A stretch of 64,000 bases of DNA from CAZJHX01 sp964545715 (GTDB lineage: Bacteria; Myxococcota_A; UBA9042; GCA-2863065). A program made the position numbers and the translations under genes. The stretch lies in NCBI GenBank assembly GCA_964545715.1, contig CAZJHX010000005.1, forward strand, positions 62,001 through 126,000, written 5' to 3'. A model generated the notes under the pieces. It did no database searches, had not been told where the DNA came from, and was given only the letters and a program-made list of their open reading frames with translations. This document shows, piece by piece, positions 32,806-42,117 of the stretch (the first letter of the stretch is position 1; each line of letters starts with the position of its first letter).

Positions 32806-34698
32806 ATGGCGATCCCAGAGGTTGAGGCGGTCTTTCGCACCGAGTTGGTGCGGGCGCTGCAGCGAAGCGGTGCCTACAAACGCCGGGATGCGGCTCTAGA
32901 TGCGCTGCGAGCGCTGCCGGACACGTGCGCCGAGGTCGTGGTCGACACCTGGGACGATGACACTGCGGAGGCGCGCTGGCTTCACGAGTTCGGCCTGCGT
33001 CTGGAGCTGTCGGCGCTGGCGATCAAGACGGATGTTCCCGAGGACTCCTTTCACCGGTTTCTCGGGTTGCTGCACGAGCACCACTCCAGCGCGCTGGCAT
33101 TGGCGGCGTCGGAGTCGGCCGCGCGGCTGACGGACGCCGGGGTCAAAGGGCTGGAGAAGACGCTGGCGCTGCTGCGCGAACAGAGCGAGGAGCGGGACCT
33201 GGCCAAAGAGCTGCGAGAGCTGAGGCTCACCCACGCCAGCGTCGTGATGCGGGACGAGCTCATCCACGATGATCGGCGGCTGCCGCGTCCGACCCGCATC
33301 GCGCTGTCACGACTGAAAAAAGACCTGTGGATGGCGACCCGGCTTCAGGACCGTGTCGTGGCTGACATCGTCTGCGCGCTGCCGATCGGGGTGGAGTTTG
33401 AGCAGCTGCTGGTCAACCTGGACATGATCGATCGCAGCGAGCTGAAGGGCGATGTGGTGCGCGTGATGTGGGCTGCCAACACCGGCGACCGTGAGCTGCT
33501 CGCCATGCTGAAGCGGCTGTACCTGGCCGATGATCTGGCGCTGACCGACCTGCCCGAGGCCGCCCGCTCGTCGGTGGCCCGAGAGCGCAAAGCGGGGGAG
33601 TGCCGCGATAATCCCGCCCGCTTCCTCGGGGCGCTGGACGCCATGGAGGACAAGGACGAATACCGCGAGCACCTGTTGATCGCGCTGACCGTCTTTCCGG
33701 ATCTGCTGCGCGCCTCCGGCGGCGAGGACGCGACGCGCATCGTCGAGCTGATCAAGCGCCACAAGCAGCCCTCCGACGGGTTTGTTTGGCGCGCCGAGCT
33801 GCTGGCGGATGTGCTGGGCGACCTGGAGTCCTACGACCTGGCGACGCCGCTGGTCGGGGTGGTGACGTCCAGCGGGCGCGCGATTCGACAGCGCGTCATG
33901 CAGGTCTTTGACGCGATGGAGGCGCTGTCCCTGCCGATCCTGATGCGCATCCTCACCGAGACGGACCGGACGGCGGTCTGCAACGACGCAGCGGTGACGC
34001 TGGCCCGCATCGCGACGCCGGACTGGCTCGTCGGTCAGCTGAGCTCAAAGACGCTTCGCCCGCACACCGCGCATTATCTGCTGAAGGTGCTGGGCGAGAT
34101 TGGTGATGTCCGCCACGCCGTGGGGATCAAAGGCTACCTGCGTCACAGCGAGCCGAAGGTTCGCGACGCCGCGGTGGAGGCCGCGTTCCTGTTGGGCGGC
34201 GAGAAGGCGCTCCCGGTGCTGCTGCGCGCGATTTACGACCCGAACCCCGATCTGATCTGCCGGGCCATCCACTTTCTGGAGCGCCTGGACTACAAAGACG
34301 GGCGCTATGTGAAGCGGCTGCTGAAGTTTGTGACGCCGCCGTCGGAAGAGGGTGAAGAGGCCACAAAGCCGGCGCCGGAGCTGGTGCAGGTGGCGGCAAT
34401 TCGCGCGCTGGCGCGCATGGGCAGTCTCAAGCTGGGGCAGCAGGGGACGTTGGAGGAGCATCTGCTCAAGGTGCTGCCCGCGCCGGACAAGTGGAAGCGC
34501 TTTGCGATCTGGCGACAGACGGAAGAGACCGTCAGCGAGGATGTCAGAATGGCGGTGTGTGACGCCCTGGCGCGCATCGGTGGGCAGGCGTCAATGGCGC
34601 GCCTCAACGACCAGAGCGGGGAGCCCGAGCAGCGGGTGCGCGTGCGGATGAGCCGATCCGCCGCGGCGATCGAGCGTCGGCTGACCGGCGAAGGCTGA
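32806..34698 (+). CDS. HEAT-repeat protein
   Basis: The 630-aa protein has no signal peptide and consists of helical repeats. The best are from about residue 400: LLKVLGEIGDVRHAVGIKGY, LRHSEPKVRDAAVEAAFLLG and VQVAAIRALARMGS. HEAT proteins are binding scaffolds. The 3' end overlaps the convergent CARDB gene by 95 bp. Confidence 0.75.
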   Translation: MAIPEVEAVFRTELVRALQRSGAYKRRDAALDALRALPDTCAEVVVDTWDDDTAEARWLHEFGLRLELSALAIKTDVPEDSFHRFLGLLHEHHSSALALAASESAARLTDAGVKGLEKTLALLREQSEERDLAKELRELRLTHASVVMRDELIHDDRRLPRPTRIALSRLKKDLWMATRLQDRVVADIVCALPIGVEFEQLLVNLDMIDRSELKGDVVRVMWAANTGDRELLAMLKRLYLADDLALTDLPEAARSSVARERKAGECRDNPARFLGALDAMEDKDEYREHLLIALTVFPDLLRASGGEDATRIVELIKRHKQPSDGFVWRAELLADVLGDLESYDLATPLVGVVTSSGRAIRQRVMQVFDAMEALSLPILMRILTETDRTAVCNDAAVTLARIATPDWLVGQLSSKTLRPHTAHYLLKVLGEIGDVRHAVGIKGYLRHSEPKVRDAAVEAAFLLGGEKALPVLLRAIYDPNPDLICRAIHFLERLDYKDGRYVKRLLKFVTPPSEEGEEATKPAPELVQVAAIRALARMGSLKLGQQGTLEEHLLKVLPAPDKWKRFAIWRQTEETVSEDVRMAVCDALARIGGQASMARLNDQSGEPEQRVRVRMSRSAAAIERRLTGEG

Positions 34699-36418
34699 GC
34701 AATACCAACAGCAACAGCAGGGCTGCCGCCCACGGCACGGGACCCGTGTGACCTGTTTGGGAGCAGCCCCCCGAGTCCGTGTCCCGGTCGGACGAGCCGC
34801 CAGAGCCGGCGTCGGGGGCGGGCGGAGCTGGCTCGGCGGTGGCGCCGGAGTCCGGGGGCGGCGGATCCTCATCAGGCGTCGGTGGCGCGCTGCAGGTGCT
34901 CGAGTCGACCGTGACGCCGAAGACGCTGTCGATGTTGTTGGCGTAGTTGCCCTCTTCGACCGTCTTGTCGCCGTTGACGACCACCCACGTGTCGTAGACG
35001 CCGTCGGGGACCTCCTGCCATTGGTCATAGATGATCGTTATGTCCTCGCCCGGCGCCAGCCCTCCCGGTACGGGCACCAGGAAGTCCGCAAAGCCCTCCA
35101 GTCCGGGGTTTACGGGCCGGTTCTTGAAGAAGCCTACGGTAAATCCGCCTGCCGGGAAGTGGCCCGCGTTCTTGATCGACACGGCCCATGTGACGTCCGT
35201 ACACACCGCCTCCGCCGTCACCTTGAGGATGGTGAGATCCGCCTCGGTGACGTTGACGAGAATGGGACCCGCCACGTTGTTCACCTCGTTGAGCTCCGAC
35301 AGCTTGTTGGCGCAGTCCAGCAGCACCCAGGCAGAGTGCTGGCCGACCGGGGGACCCTTCCACTCGAGCTGCACCACGACCTTGTCGCCTGCCGCCAGGC
35401 CCGGGACCAGCTTGGTCGCGTAGCCGGGCGGTGGCTCGTTCGTGCAGGAGGGGGCGTCTTCAGAGCTGAAGAAGCCGTCCACCGAGAACTCCCCCGCAAA
35501 GCCGGTGCCCTCGTTGGCGATGGTGACCGTGTAGACGATGTCGGGGCCGTCCGACTCCCACGTGAGGCTGGTCACGGTCAGGTCCGGGAAGTCGCCCTCG
35601 AGGAGGACGCTGTAGCCCGTGCCGATCAGGCAGTTGTTGGTCTCCTCGTGCTCGATGACCTGGTCCTTTTGATGGTCCACGCACAGCCAGGGCAGGTAGC
35701 TGCCGTTGGGCGCGGGCTCCCAGACCGCCTCGAAGGGCAGGGTGCCGCCCGCCTCCAGCGCCTCGATCGAGATCAGCTCGCTGGGCAGGTCCGCCTTCTT
35801 GGGCTCGGTGTCAGAGTGTCGAAAGAACGTGATGTCGAACGGTCCGGCCGCGTCGTCGCCGTTGTTGATCACCTGCCCGGCGAACGTGACCTTGTTGCCG
35901 TCCACTTGCGCGTTGATCCAGCCGATAGTCAGGTCCGGCAGCTCTGTTTTGGGCTCGGTGACCTCTACGGTGAGGTCCGTGACGTTGTTGATCTTGGTGA
36001 CCTCGTCCAGGGCCAGGGAGCTGAGCAGCGGGTCCTCGGAGAAGGAGACCGAGTCCACCATGAGCCAGGCGTGGTAGGTGCCCGGGGTCTTGAAGTCGTA
36101 TTTCAGGGTCAGCTCGACCTGCTCGCCGGGCTCGATGATCTCCAGCGGCAGCGTCGTCTCGATGTCGGGCGTGCTGCCGACGTCGACCGAGGGCTGGGAG
36201 TCCGAGTTTGCAAAGACCAGGACGTTGAACAAGCCGATGGCGGTCTCCGAGGGGAGCGCCGCGACCTCGCCGAGGTTGGCCACCACGATCTCAAACGTAA
36301 CTTTGTGAGAGTCCGGCACCTGCTTCCACACGGCGGTTATCGCCAGATCCGGCAGCTGCGCCTGCACGGGGGGAGCGTAGAAGAGCAGGGCCGCCAGCAG
36401 AACGATCGGCGCGCGCAT
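34604..36418 (-). CDS. Surface CARDB-repeat protein with MYXO-CTERM-like C terminus
   Basis: This 604-aa protein starts at 36418, sharing one base with the pterin dehydratase stop, and has a signal peptide (VLLAALLFYAPPVQA). Four CARDB-type repeats follow, each starting PDL(A/T)I and ending in a conserved N-N or E-x-N-N motif. After an Asp/Pro linker comes GGCSQTGHTGP, a Leu-rich transmembrane helix and RR, the GC/TM/Arg plan of MYXO-CTERM sorting. The protein is expected to be surface-anchored. Unusually, 26 residues continue past the Arg pair. Confidence 0.85.
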   Translation of the reverse strand: MRAPIVLLAALLFYAPPVQAQLPDLAITAVWKQVPDSHKVTFEIVVANLGEVAALPSETAIGLFNVLVFANSDSQPSVDVGSTPDIETTLPLEIIEPGEQVELTLKYDFKTPGTYHAWLMVDSVSFSEDPLLSSLALDEVTKINNVTDLTVEVTEPKTELPDLTIGWINAQVDGNKVTFAGQVINNGDDAAGPFDITFFRHSDTEPKKADLPSELISIEALEAGGTLPFEAVWEPAPNGSYLPWLCVDHQKDQVIEHEETNNCLIGTGYSVLLEGDFPDLTVTSLTWESDGPDIVYTVTIANEGTGFAGEFSVDGFFSSEDAPSCTNEPPPGYATKLVPGLAAGDKVVVQLEWKGPPVGQHSAWVLLDCANKLSELNEVNNVAGPILVNVTEADLTILKVTAEAVCTDVTWAVSIKNAGHFPAGGFTVGFFKNRPVNPGLEGFADFLVPVPGGLAPGEDITIIYDQWQEVPDGVYDTWVVVNGDKTVEEGNYANNIDSVFGVTVDSSTCSAPPTPDEDPPPPDSGATAEPAPPAPDAGSGGSSDRDTDSGGCSQTGHTGPVPWAAALLLLLVLLSLRRSADARSPRRIGSSARAPAARAPRSGR

Positions 36419-36705
36419 CAGGTCACCGAGTCGATGAACTCGGCCAGGGCGATATCCTTGGCGCTGAGTCCACCCGCGTCGTGGGTTGAGAGCGTGATCT
36501 CGACCCGGTTGTAGACGTTGAACCACTCGGGGTGGTGACACATCTCTTCGGCTTTGAGGGCGACCCGGCTCATGAAGCCGAATGCGGCGTTGAAGTCGCC
36601 GAAGGTCACCTGCTTGAAGATGGCGTCGCGCCCCTCGACCAGCGCCCAGCCGGGCAGCTTGTCAAGGGCGGCGGCGCGCTCACCGTCGCTCAATCGCTTT
36701 GTCAT
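36418..36705 (-). CDS. phhB: Pterin-4a-carbinolamine dehydratase
   Basis: The 95-aa cytoplasmic enzyme dehydrates 4a-hydroxytetrahydrobiopterin, recycling the cofactor of aromatic amino acid hydroxylases. The full family signature is present: FMSRVALKAEEMCHHPEWFN followed by VYNRVEITLSTHDAGGLS. Length is normal. It shares one base with the surface protein gene, an unrelated neighbour, so coupling may be fortuitous. Confidence 0.93.
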   Translation of the reverse strand: MTKRLSDGERAAALDKLPGWALVEGRDAIFKQVTFGDFNAAFGFMSRVALKAEEMCHHPEWFNVYNRVEITLSTHDAGGLSAKDIALAEFIDSVT

Positions 36706-36764
36706 GACGGCAGCGTAGCAGACTTGTAATGACAGGGCGGGCGGCGTCGCAGTACCCTGCCTGC

Positions 36765-37964
36765 ATGTCGAGGCGATCCTGCGTGTGGCTTTTGTCGGCG
36801 GTGCTGCTCTGCGGCTGCCCCGAGACGACCACCGAAGGCAAGAGTGGACCGGACGACGCGGGCACGACCGGCGGCGATGAAGACGTTGTGGCTGACGTGG
36901 TCGTGGAGCCCGACGCCGGCCCGGACGACACGGGCACAGCCGACACGGACCCGGCCGACGTCGAGACCCCCGACGAGGTGGTCGAGGACGTCGCTGTCGG
37001 TGAGGACGCGGATGTCGAGGCCCCGGCGGACGTGCCAGATGCGGCGACCCCGGACGTGCCAGAGGATATTGCGGAAGAGGAGCTGCCGACGACGATCATC
37101 CTGGGCGCCTGCTGTGATCCGGACGGCGCGTGCGGTGACACCGCCGAGATCGAGTGCGTCGGAACGTGGCACGGCGACGCGCTGTGTGACGTGACGGACT
37201 GCCCGGGGCCGCCCGACGTCATTGGCGCGTGCTGCCTGCCGCACTTGAGCTGCGCCAACCTGAAGTCGGCCCACTGCCTTGCGGCCGAAGGGGTCTTGGG
37301 CGGCCCGTCCTCGTGCGAGGTGGTGGATTGCGGGCCGCCACTCATTCAGGGGGCGTGCTGTCTGCCGGGCTCGTCTTGCATCGAGACCGACAACCTGGAC
37401 TGCGCCATCGAGGGCGGGGCCTTCAGCGCGGGCGCGGTGTGTGAACCGGACACCTGTGAGCCTGAGCCCGAGGTGACCGCCTGTTGCCTGACTGGCGGCG
37501 GCTGCCAGGAGTTCGGTGCCGCGTTGTGTGAGAGCGTGGGCGGCAAGGTCAGCGCCGCCGCAACCTGTCCGGACGCCAACTGTGCGCCCCCGACGGGCGA
37601 CGGTGCGTGTTGTCTGCCCGACGGCTCCTGCGAGGCGCTTGGGGCCACCGAGTGCGTCGCTTTCGGCGGCGGCTTCTCGGCGGACGCCGCCTGCTCAGAG
37701 GTCGAGTGCGCGGCCAAGATCGACGCGTTTGCCTGCTGCATCGACGGCGGCTGCCTGGCGCTGGCGGCCGGCGTATGCAGCGAGGCCGACGGAGGCTTCT
37801 ACGACGGTCTGGAGTGCCCGGACGTGGACTGCGCCGAGGCGCCCGAGACCGGGGCCTGCTGTGTGCCGTTCGGCGCCTGTGTCGACACCACCAAGTCAGC
37901 GTGCGACGGCCTGATGGGCAAGTTCCAGTCGGATGCGATCTGCGAGGAGGCGGTCTGTGAGTAA
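36765..37964 (+). CDS. Cys-rich repeat lipoprotein
   Basis: The 399-aa product has a lipobox (LLSAVLLCGC), a highly acidic Asp/Glu/Val/Pro linker of about 90 residues, and then seven tandem repeats of about 40 residues with the pattern G-A-C-C-x-P-x-G-x-C, C, GG, C, C. This repeat type is common in secreted proteins of Planctomycetes and Myxococcota and is presumably disulfide-bonded. It is coupled to the next gene by an 8-base overlap. Confidence 0.8.
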   Translation: MSRRSCVWLLSAVLLCGCPETTTEGKSGPDDAGTTGGDEDVVADVVVEPDAGPDDTGTADTDPADVETPDEVVEDVAVGEDADVEAPADVPDAATPDVPEDIAEEELPTTIILGACCDPDGACGDTAEIECVGTWHGDALCDVTDCPGPPDVIGACCLPHLSCANLKSAHCLAAEGVLGGPSSCEVVDCGPPLIQGACCLPGSSCIETDNLDCAIEGGAFSAGAVCEPDTCEPEPEVTACCLTGGGCQEFGAALCESVGGKVSAAATCPDANCAPPTGDGACCLPDGSCEALGATECVAFGGGFSADAACSEVECAAKIDAFACCIDGGCLALAAGVCSEADGGFYDGLECPDVDCAEAPETGACCVPFGACVDTTKSACDGLMGKFQSDAICEEAVCE

Positions 37965-39000
37965 GACCATTCTAGTTGCGACCCTTTTCCTGATGGCTGT
38001 GGCGCCGCCCCGTGACGCCGCTGCGTGCAGCTGCTTTCAGACCACCGTTCAGTCCTCTTACAAGCTGGCGGACAGCGTGTTTGTGGCGCGCGTGCATTTC
38101 GCCGCCCAGGTGGGCAACACCCAGTGGTATGCGGTTCGGCTCCGAAGCACTTTCAAGGGCTGCGCCAAGGCCGGGCAGTGGGTCTACGTGAAGACCAACG
38201 TGTCCAGTGCGGCCTGCGGGGTTACCTTGAAGAAGGGGCAGTACTACCTGCTGAACGCCAAGGACCAGCCTTCAGCGTGGGGCGTATCCGTGGTGAGCAT
38301 CAACTCCTGTCTGCAAAACAAGCAGGTGTCATCGCTGTCTACGGCCGACCGCAAGTGGCTGATGGGGCGCGGCGTATGCTGTGACGGCAAATGCGCCTGC
38401 GCGGACGGGACGCAGCCCGTGCAGTGTTTTGTGAGTCCTTGCACGGTCAACACCTGCCCGGCGGGCGAGTGCGTTGACAACTACTGCGGGGGTTGCAACG
38501 CCGAGTTCTACACGTCCTTTGGCGAGCAGGTGTGCCTGCCGTGCGTGACCGGAGGCGACTGCTCGTTCTCACAGGTGTGCGGCTCGACCGGCATGTGCGT
38601 GCCGGCCTGCAACGACGACAACGACTGCAACGAGGGCTTCTGGTGCCGGCAGCTGGCGGACTCGGACTCCAAAGAGTGCGTGCCGTATCAGCAAGAGGGT
38701 GAGACGTGCGGTGGCTTTGTGCCGGCCTTCCTCCAGAAGAAGTGCGATCCGTCGCTGGACTGCGCCGACGTTCCGCCGCTGCTCCCCGACCTGCCCGGCG
38801 TGTGCAAGGTGACGTGCAAGGGCACCAAAGACTGCCCCGAGGATCAGTACTGCTCGGTGACGAACCACTGCCGAGACGACGGTACCTGCTGGAAACAGAA
38901 GGACTGCACCAAGAGCGGCAACGACTACCCTCTGATCGACTGCGAGGGCAAGCTCAAGTGCACGGACAAGGTCTGCGGCATCGACTGTAAAGTCGACTAG
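37957..39000 (+). CDS. Secreted TIMP/NTR-like protein with Cys-rich C terminus
   Basis: The 347-aa product starts at GTG 37957, with GAGGAGG eight bases upstream. A signal peptide (LVATLFLMAVAPPRDAAA) exposes an N-terminal CSC, the arrangement of TIMP/netrin (NTR) domains; YKLADSVFVARVHF and CGVTLKKGQYYLLN match that OB-like fold. A Cys-rich region follows with EGF-like spacing. TIMPs inhibit metalloproteases by inserting the N-terminal Cys; whether this one does is unknown. Confidence 0.72.
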   Translation: MSKTILVATLFLMAVAPPRDAAACSCFQTTVQSSYKLADSVFVARVHFAAQVGNTQWYAVRLRSTFKGCAKAGQWVYVKTNVSSAACGVTLKKGQYYLLNAKDQPSAWGVSVVSINSCLQNKQVSSLSTADRKWLMGRGVCCDGKCACADGTQPVQCFVSPCTVNTCPAGECVDNYCGGCNAEFYTSFGEQVCLPCVTGGDCSFSQVCGSTGMCVPACNDDNDCNEGFWCRQLADSDSKECVPYQQEGETCGGFVPAFLQKKCDPSLDCADVPPLLPDLPGVCKVTCKGTKDCPEDQYCSVTNHCRDDGTCWKQKDCTKSGNDYPLIDCEGKLKCTDKVCGIDCKVD

Positions 39001-39004
39001 CCTG

Positions 39005-40687
39005 ATGACAACACCTGCATATCGGGGCCAGGATTACCTGAGCTTTCCGCAGATCGAGACGTTTGCCCGCGACCTGGCCGCGGCGCTGCCCCAGTGGGTG
39101 GCGCTGGAGGACGTCGGCGAGAGTCGTGGCGGCCGCGCGCTGCTGCTGTTGACGCTGGGCGACCAGTCGGGCGCCGTGGACGACCAGCCTGCGTTCTGGC
39201 TGGACGGCGGCACCCACGCGCCGGAGTGGACGGGCGTGATGGCCGCCCTGTTTTCGGTGTCGCGCTGGGCCGAGCAGCTGGCGTCCGGCGATGGCGCTGC
39301 GCAGGCGTGGTTTCGTGCCCACACCGTCTACTGCATGCCGTGCATCAGCCCGGACGGGCTGCAGGCGATGTTCGAGGGCCAGCCGTTTCTGCGGTCCGTC
39401 CTGCGTCCGCCGAAGCCGGGCGAGGTGCGCAGCGGGTTTGAGCCGCGTGATATCGACGGCGACGGCGCGGTGCGGTGGATGCGTTGGAAGGACCCGGCCG
39501 GACCGTTTATCGCGGACCCCGATCTGCCGCTGTTCATGCGTCCCCGGCGCATCGATGACGACCCCGCCGACGCCTGGTTTCTCGCAGACGAAGGCGAGTT
39601 TCTGGATTGGGACGGCGTGCGCTGGTCTGCGGCCACCCGCCGCTTTGGCCTGGACCTCAACCGCAACTACCCGGAGGCGTGGCGGCCATTCTCGATGTTC
39701 GGCATGGACAGCGGCGCGTTTCCGCTGAGCGAGCCCGAGAGCCGCGCCGTCGTCGACAGCTTCGCAGCGCGCCGCAACATCGCGTGCGCCTTGACCAACC
39801 ACACGTACACCGGGGCGCTGTTGACCGCGCCGGCGCGCGTGGACGATCCGCTGGGCGACCAGGACGTGCGCATGCTGGAGCTGTTGGCGGATGACGCGGT
39901 GGACGGCACCCATTATCGCGTGATTCGCAAGCACCCCGACTTCACGTACGACCCCAAGAACCCGGCGATTGGCTGTTGGGACGACTGCCTGTGCAACACG
40001 TTCGGCGTGGCCGGGTACACGCTGGAGCTGTGGGATCCGTTCCGCCACGCCGGCGTCGACAACCTCACTCCCGCCAAGTTTTTCATGAAGCCGGATCCGG
40101 CCAAGATCCGCGCGCTCATCGCCAAGTTTGCGGAGGATCCGGAGGCTACTCGCCCGTGGCAGCCGTTTGACCACCCGCAGCTGGGCCCTGTCGAGATCGG
40201 CGGCATCGACTACATGCGGACGATGCGCAATCCGCCCGTGGCCCTGCTGGAGGCGGAATGTGAGCGCGGCTATACCGTGGCTGACCGCCTGCGTCGGGCT
40301 CTGCCGAGAGCGCATGCCACCGCCACAGTCGCGGCGCGCGGGGACAAGGTGTACGAGGTGCGGTTTGTACTGGAAAACCGGGGCTTTCTGCCGACCGGCA
40401 GCCTGGCGTTTGCCGAGGAGAAGGGCATGACGCTGCCGGTCTCAGCCGCTCTCGAGACGCCCGACGGCGTGCAGCAGCTCTCCGGTACCCGCGCGCGTGC
40501 GCTAACGCATATGGACGGCTGGGGCACGCTGCGCGTCAGCTCGTCGACCAACGCGCTTTATCCGTCGCTGCCGTCGCGCGGCAACCGGGCTCATACATCG
40601 TGGCTGGTTCGTGGGAAAGGCGCCGTGCGCATCGCGTGGCAGGCCGGCCGCGCCGGCCGCGGGCAGCTGACCGTGGAGCTCAGTTGA
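39005..40687 (+). CDS. M14-family zinc carboxypeptidase
   Basis: The 560-aa protein has the M14 ligands: HxxE in GGTHAPEW, the third zinc His in TNHTYTGALL, the substrate-binding Arg in LDLNRNYPE, and the catalytic Glu in YTLELWDPF. A C-terminal beta domain of about 170 residues follows. There is no signal peptide, so it is cytoplasmic or exported by another route. The gene starts five bases after the NTR-like gene. A metalloprotease beside a TIMP-like protein is suggestive but not proof of an enzyme-inhibitor pair. Confidence 0.88.
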   Translation: MTTPAYRGQDYLSFPQIETFARDLAAALPQWVALEDVGESRGGRALLLLTLGDQSGAVDDQPAFWLDGGTHAPEWTGVMAALFSVSRWAEQLASGDGAAQAWFRAHTVYCMPCISPDGLQAMFEGQPFLRSVLRPPKPGEVRSGFEPRDIDGDGAVRWMRWKDPAGPFIADPDLPLFMRPRRIDDDPADAWFLADEGEFLDWDGVRWSAATRRFGLDLNRNYPEAWRPFSMFGMDSGAFPLSEPESRAVVDSFAARRNIACALTNHTYTGALLTAPARVDDPLGDQDVRMLELLADDAVDGTHYRVIRKHPDFTYDPKNPAIGCWDDCLCNTFGVAGYTLELWDPFRHAGVDNLTPAKFFMKPDPAKIRALIAKFAEDPEATRPWQPFDHPQLGPVEIGGIDYMRTMRNPPVALLEAECERGYTVADRLRRALPRAHATATVAARGDKVYEVRFVLENRGFLPTGSLAFAEEKGMTLPVSAALETPDGVQQLSGTRARALTHMDGWGTLRVSSSTNALYPSLPSRGNRAHTSWLVRGKGAVRIAWQAGRAGRGQLTVELS

Positions 40688-41285
40688 TCGGCAGGCCGAT
40701 CTCGACAACCGCGGGCACCCGCACACCGCGGGACAGCAGCTTGCCGCTCGGGTCAAAGCGATACGTGTACTTGCTGCCGTCCAGCTCGACCTTGACGCCG
40801 TAGACGTCGATCTTGGGGCCCTTCTTGTGCTCCGCGGAGATGATCTTGCCCTTGCCCGCAGCCTTCGTCGCGGCCGCACTCACGGCGGCAGGCAGCTTTG
40901 CCGGCTTGAAGTACCGCTCGACGTAGCGCAGCGCGCCGTCCTTGCCCACGCTGACCTCGGCTCGGCCGCCGTCGGCCAGCTTGCCCTCGACCTCGTAAAC
41001 GGCGCCGCCCTCGGCGTACAGCTCGGTCTCGTAGCGGTCGATCGTCAGCCCCGGCAGCTTTTTCAGCGCGAGCTTGCTGACCGCAGCGGGGATGGCGCCG
41101 GCGTCCTTGTGGTAGACGGCGATCTTCCACACCGAGCCATCCGGCGACGTGTAGATCTTGATGCTCTGCGTCCCGGCGGCGGTGGCCGCGGTATGCAGCA
41201 TCGACTTGTCCAGCTGCCCGGGCGGGCCGGCGGATGCGGCGGTGGTCATCAGAAGGGAAAAAACGGCTGCGTAAAGTGTCTTCAT
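40680..41285 (-). CDS. Secreted PepSY-like protein
   Basis: The 201-aa product has a signal peptide (LYAAVFSLLMTTAASA) and two PepSY-like modules, seen in YEVEGKLADGGRAEVSVGKD and VKVELDGSKYTYRFDPSGKL. This fold is linked to peptidase inhibition. It converges on, and overlaps by eight bases, the M14 peptidase gene. Confidence 0.65.
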   Translation of the reverse strand: MKTLYAAVFSLLMTTAASAGPPGQLDKSMLHTAATAAGTQSIKIYTSPDGSVWKIAVYHKDAGAIPAAVSKLALKKLPGLTIDRYETELYAEGGAVYEVEGKLADGGRAEVSVGKDGALRYVERYFKPAKLPAAVSAAATKAAGKGKIISAEHKKGPKIDVYGVKVELDGSKYTYRFDPSGKLLSRGVRVPAVVEIGLPIN

Positions 41286-41294
41286 GTCGGCCTT

Positions 41295-41331
41295 CTAATA
41301 GCGGACGGTGGCCTTGAGCGCCAGCGACTGG
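41295..41331 (-). repeat. Left copy of a DUF5916 3'-end sequence
   Basis: A 37-bp sequence matches 42118-42154 at 35 of 37 bases. On the - strand it encodes SLALKATVRY-stop against SLVLKATVRY-stop of the intact gene. It lies just after the HTH gene stop, so a piece of a second DUF5916 gene end survives here without the gene. Confidence 0.8.
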
Positions 41332-41345
41332 TAAACGACCGTCGC

Positions 41346-41738
41346 CTACGTTCGGCGCGGTCTGCGGTTGCCCTCGACCGCCGTACGCAGCGCGTCACGC
41401 AGCTCGTCGTAACGGGCCGGCTCCAGAGTGTGGCCCTCCATCGTGGACGCCGACGTGGCGACCGGCGCCAGGCCCACTTGAAGGCCGAACGGTGCGAGCA
41501 CCCGGTTCAGTGTGCCGACGCGCGGATCGGCTGTGGCGTTCTCGATCTTGGCCAACTGCCGCTCGGAGATGCCGACCAGCGAGGCGAAGCGGGCGCGCTT
41601 CACGCCGAGATATGCGCATCTGAGCGCCCGGATCGCGTCGCCCAGTCTCAGGTCCCCGCGCGAGACCGCCATCCGGATCGCCTGCAGCACGTCCCGGCGA
41701 TCCGACGCGCTCAGCGCGCTCGCGTTGAGTGCGATCAC
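41346..41738 (-). CDS. HTH (XRE-type) regulator, second gene of a two-gene module
   Basis: The 130-aa product has a central helix-turn-helix: AYLGVKRARFASLVGISERQ then LAKIENATADPRV, followed by LNRVLAPFGLQVGL, as in HipB-type antitoxins. The start overlaps the upstream stop (ATGA). It is probably the DNA-binding partner of the 114-aa protein; a toxin-antitoxin role is inference. Confidence 0.75.
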   Translation of the reverse strand: MIALNASALSASDRRDVLQAIRMAVSRGDLRLGDAIRALRCAYLGVKRARFASLVGISERQLAKIENATADPRVGTLNRVLAPFGLQVGLAPVATSASTMEGHTLEPARYDELRDALRTAVEGNRRPRRT

Positions 41739-42079
41739 ATCAGCCCCCAGCGTTCCAGGCGCTCAGACGTTGCCACCAGGTTGATGGCCTCGAACGTCTC
41801 GTCCGGCAGGCCGAGATCTCCAAGCAGCTCCGGCAGGTGCCGAAGCTCGGCGGCGAAGTCCCGCAGCTGCGTCATGAGCTTGTCCGGGTCGGCGCACGCT
41901 CTCAAGCTCGCCGCCGCGCCGTCCCAGGCGACGAACCCGCCTTGCTGCTCCAGGACGTAGTCCATGTGGTACGACAGGTCGCATGGGCCGTTCGGGCCGC
42001 GCGCCGGGTCTGAGAAGTCCGTCGCGGCGACATCGCGCCAGCCATCGGCGCGCATCATTTGAACGGCAAGCCGATTCAT
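41735..42079 (-). CDS. Partner of the HTH protein, unknown fold
   Basis: The 114-aa product (MNRLAVQMMRADGWRD at the start) is acidic with helical stretches such as LMTQLRDFAAELRHLPELL. No family was recognised. Coupling to an HTH gene and the self-contained promoter suggest a toxin/antitoxin-like or signalling pair. Confidence 0.6.
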   Translation of the reverse strand: MNRLAVQMMRADGWRDVAATDFSDPARGPNGPCDLSYHMDYVLEQQGGFVAWDGAAASLRACADPDKLMTQLRDFAAELRHLPELLGDLGLPDETFEAINLVATSERLERWGLM

Positions 42080-42084
42080 CTAAG

Positions 42085-42098
42085 TGCACTATAGTTCA
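42085..42098 (-). promoter_or_regulatory. Operator/-10 of the HTH module
   Basis: TGCACTATAGTTCA is a palindrome with one mismatched pair around a perfect ACTATAGT core (42088-42095). The - strand -10 TATAGT (42093-42088) is inside it. Transcription would start about two bases before the ATG, giving a nearly leaderless mRNA. A site under the -10 suits autorepression by the HTH protein. Confidence 0.55.
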
Positions 42099-42117
42099 TT
42101 AACAGGATCTGGGAAAG

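Noticed and set aside
34748..36514. 588-codon + strand frame opposite the CARDB protein
   Set aside because: No leader or domain; the - strand has signal peptide, repeats and sorting signal.
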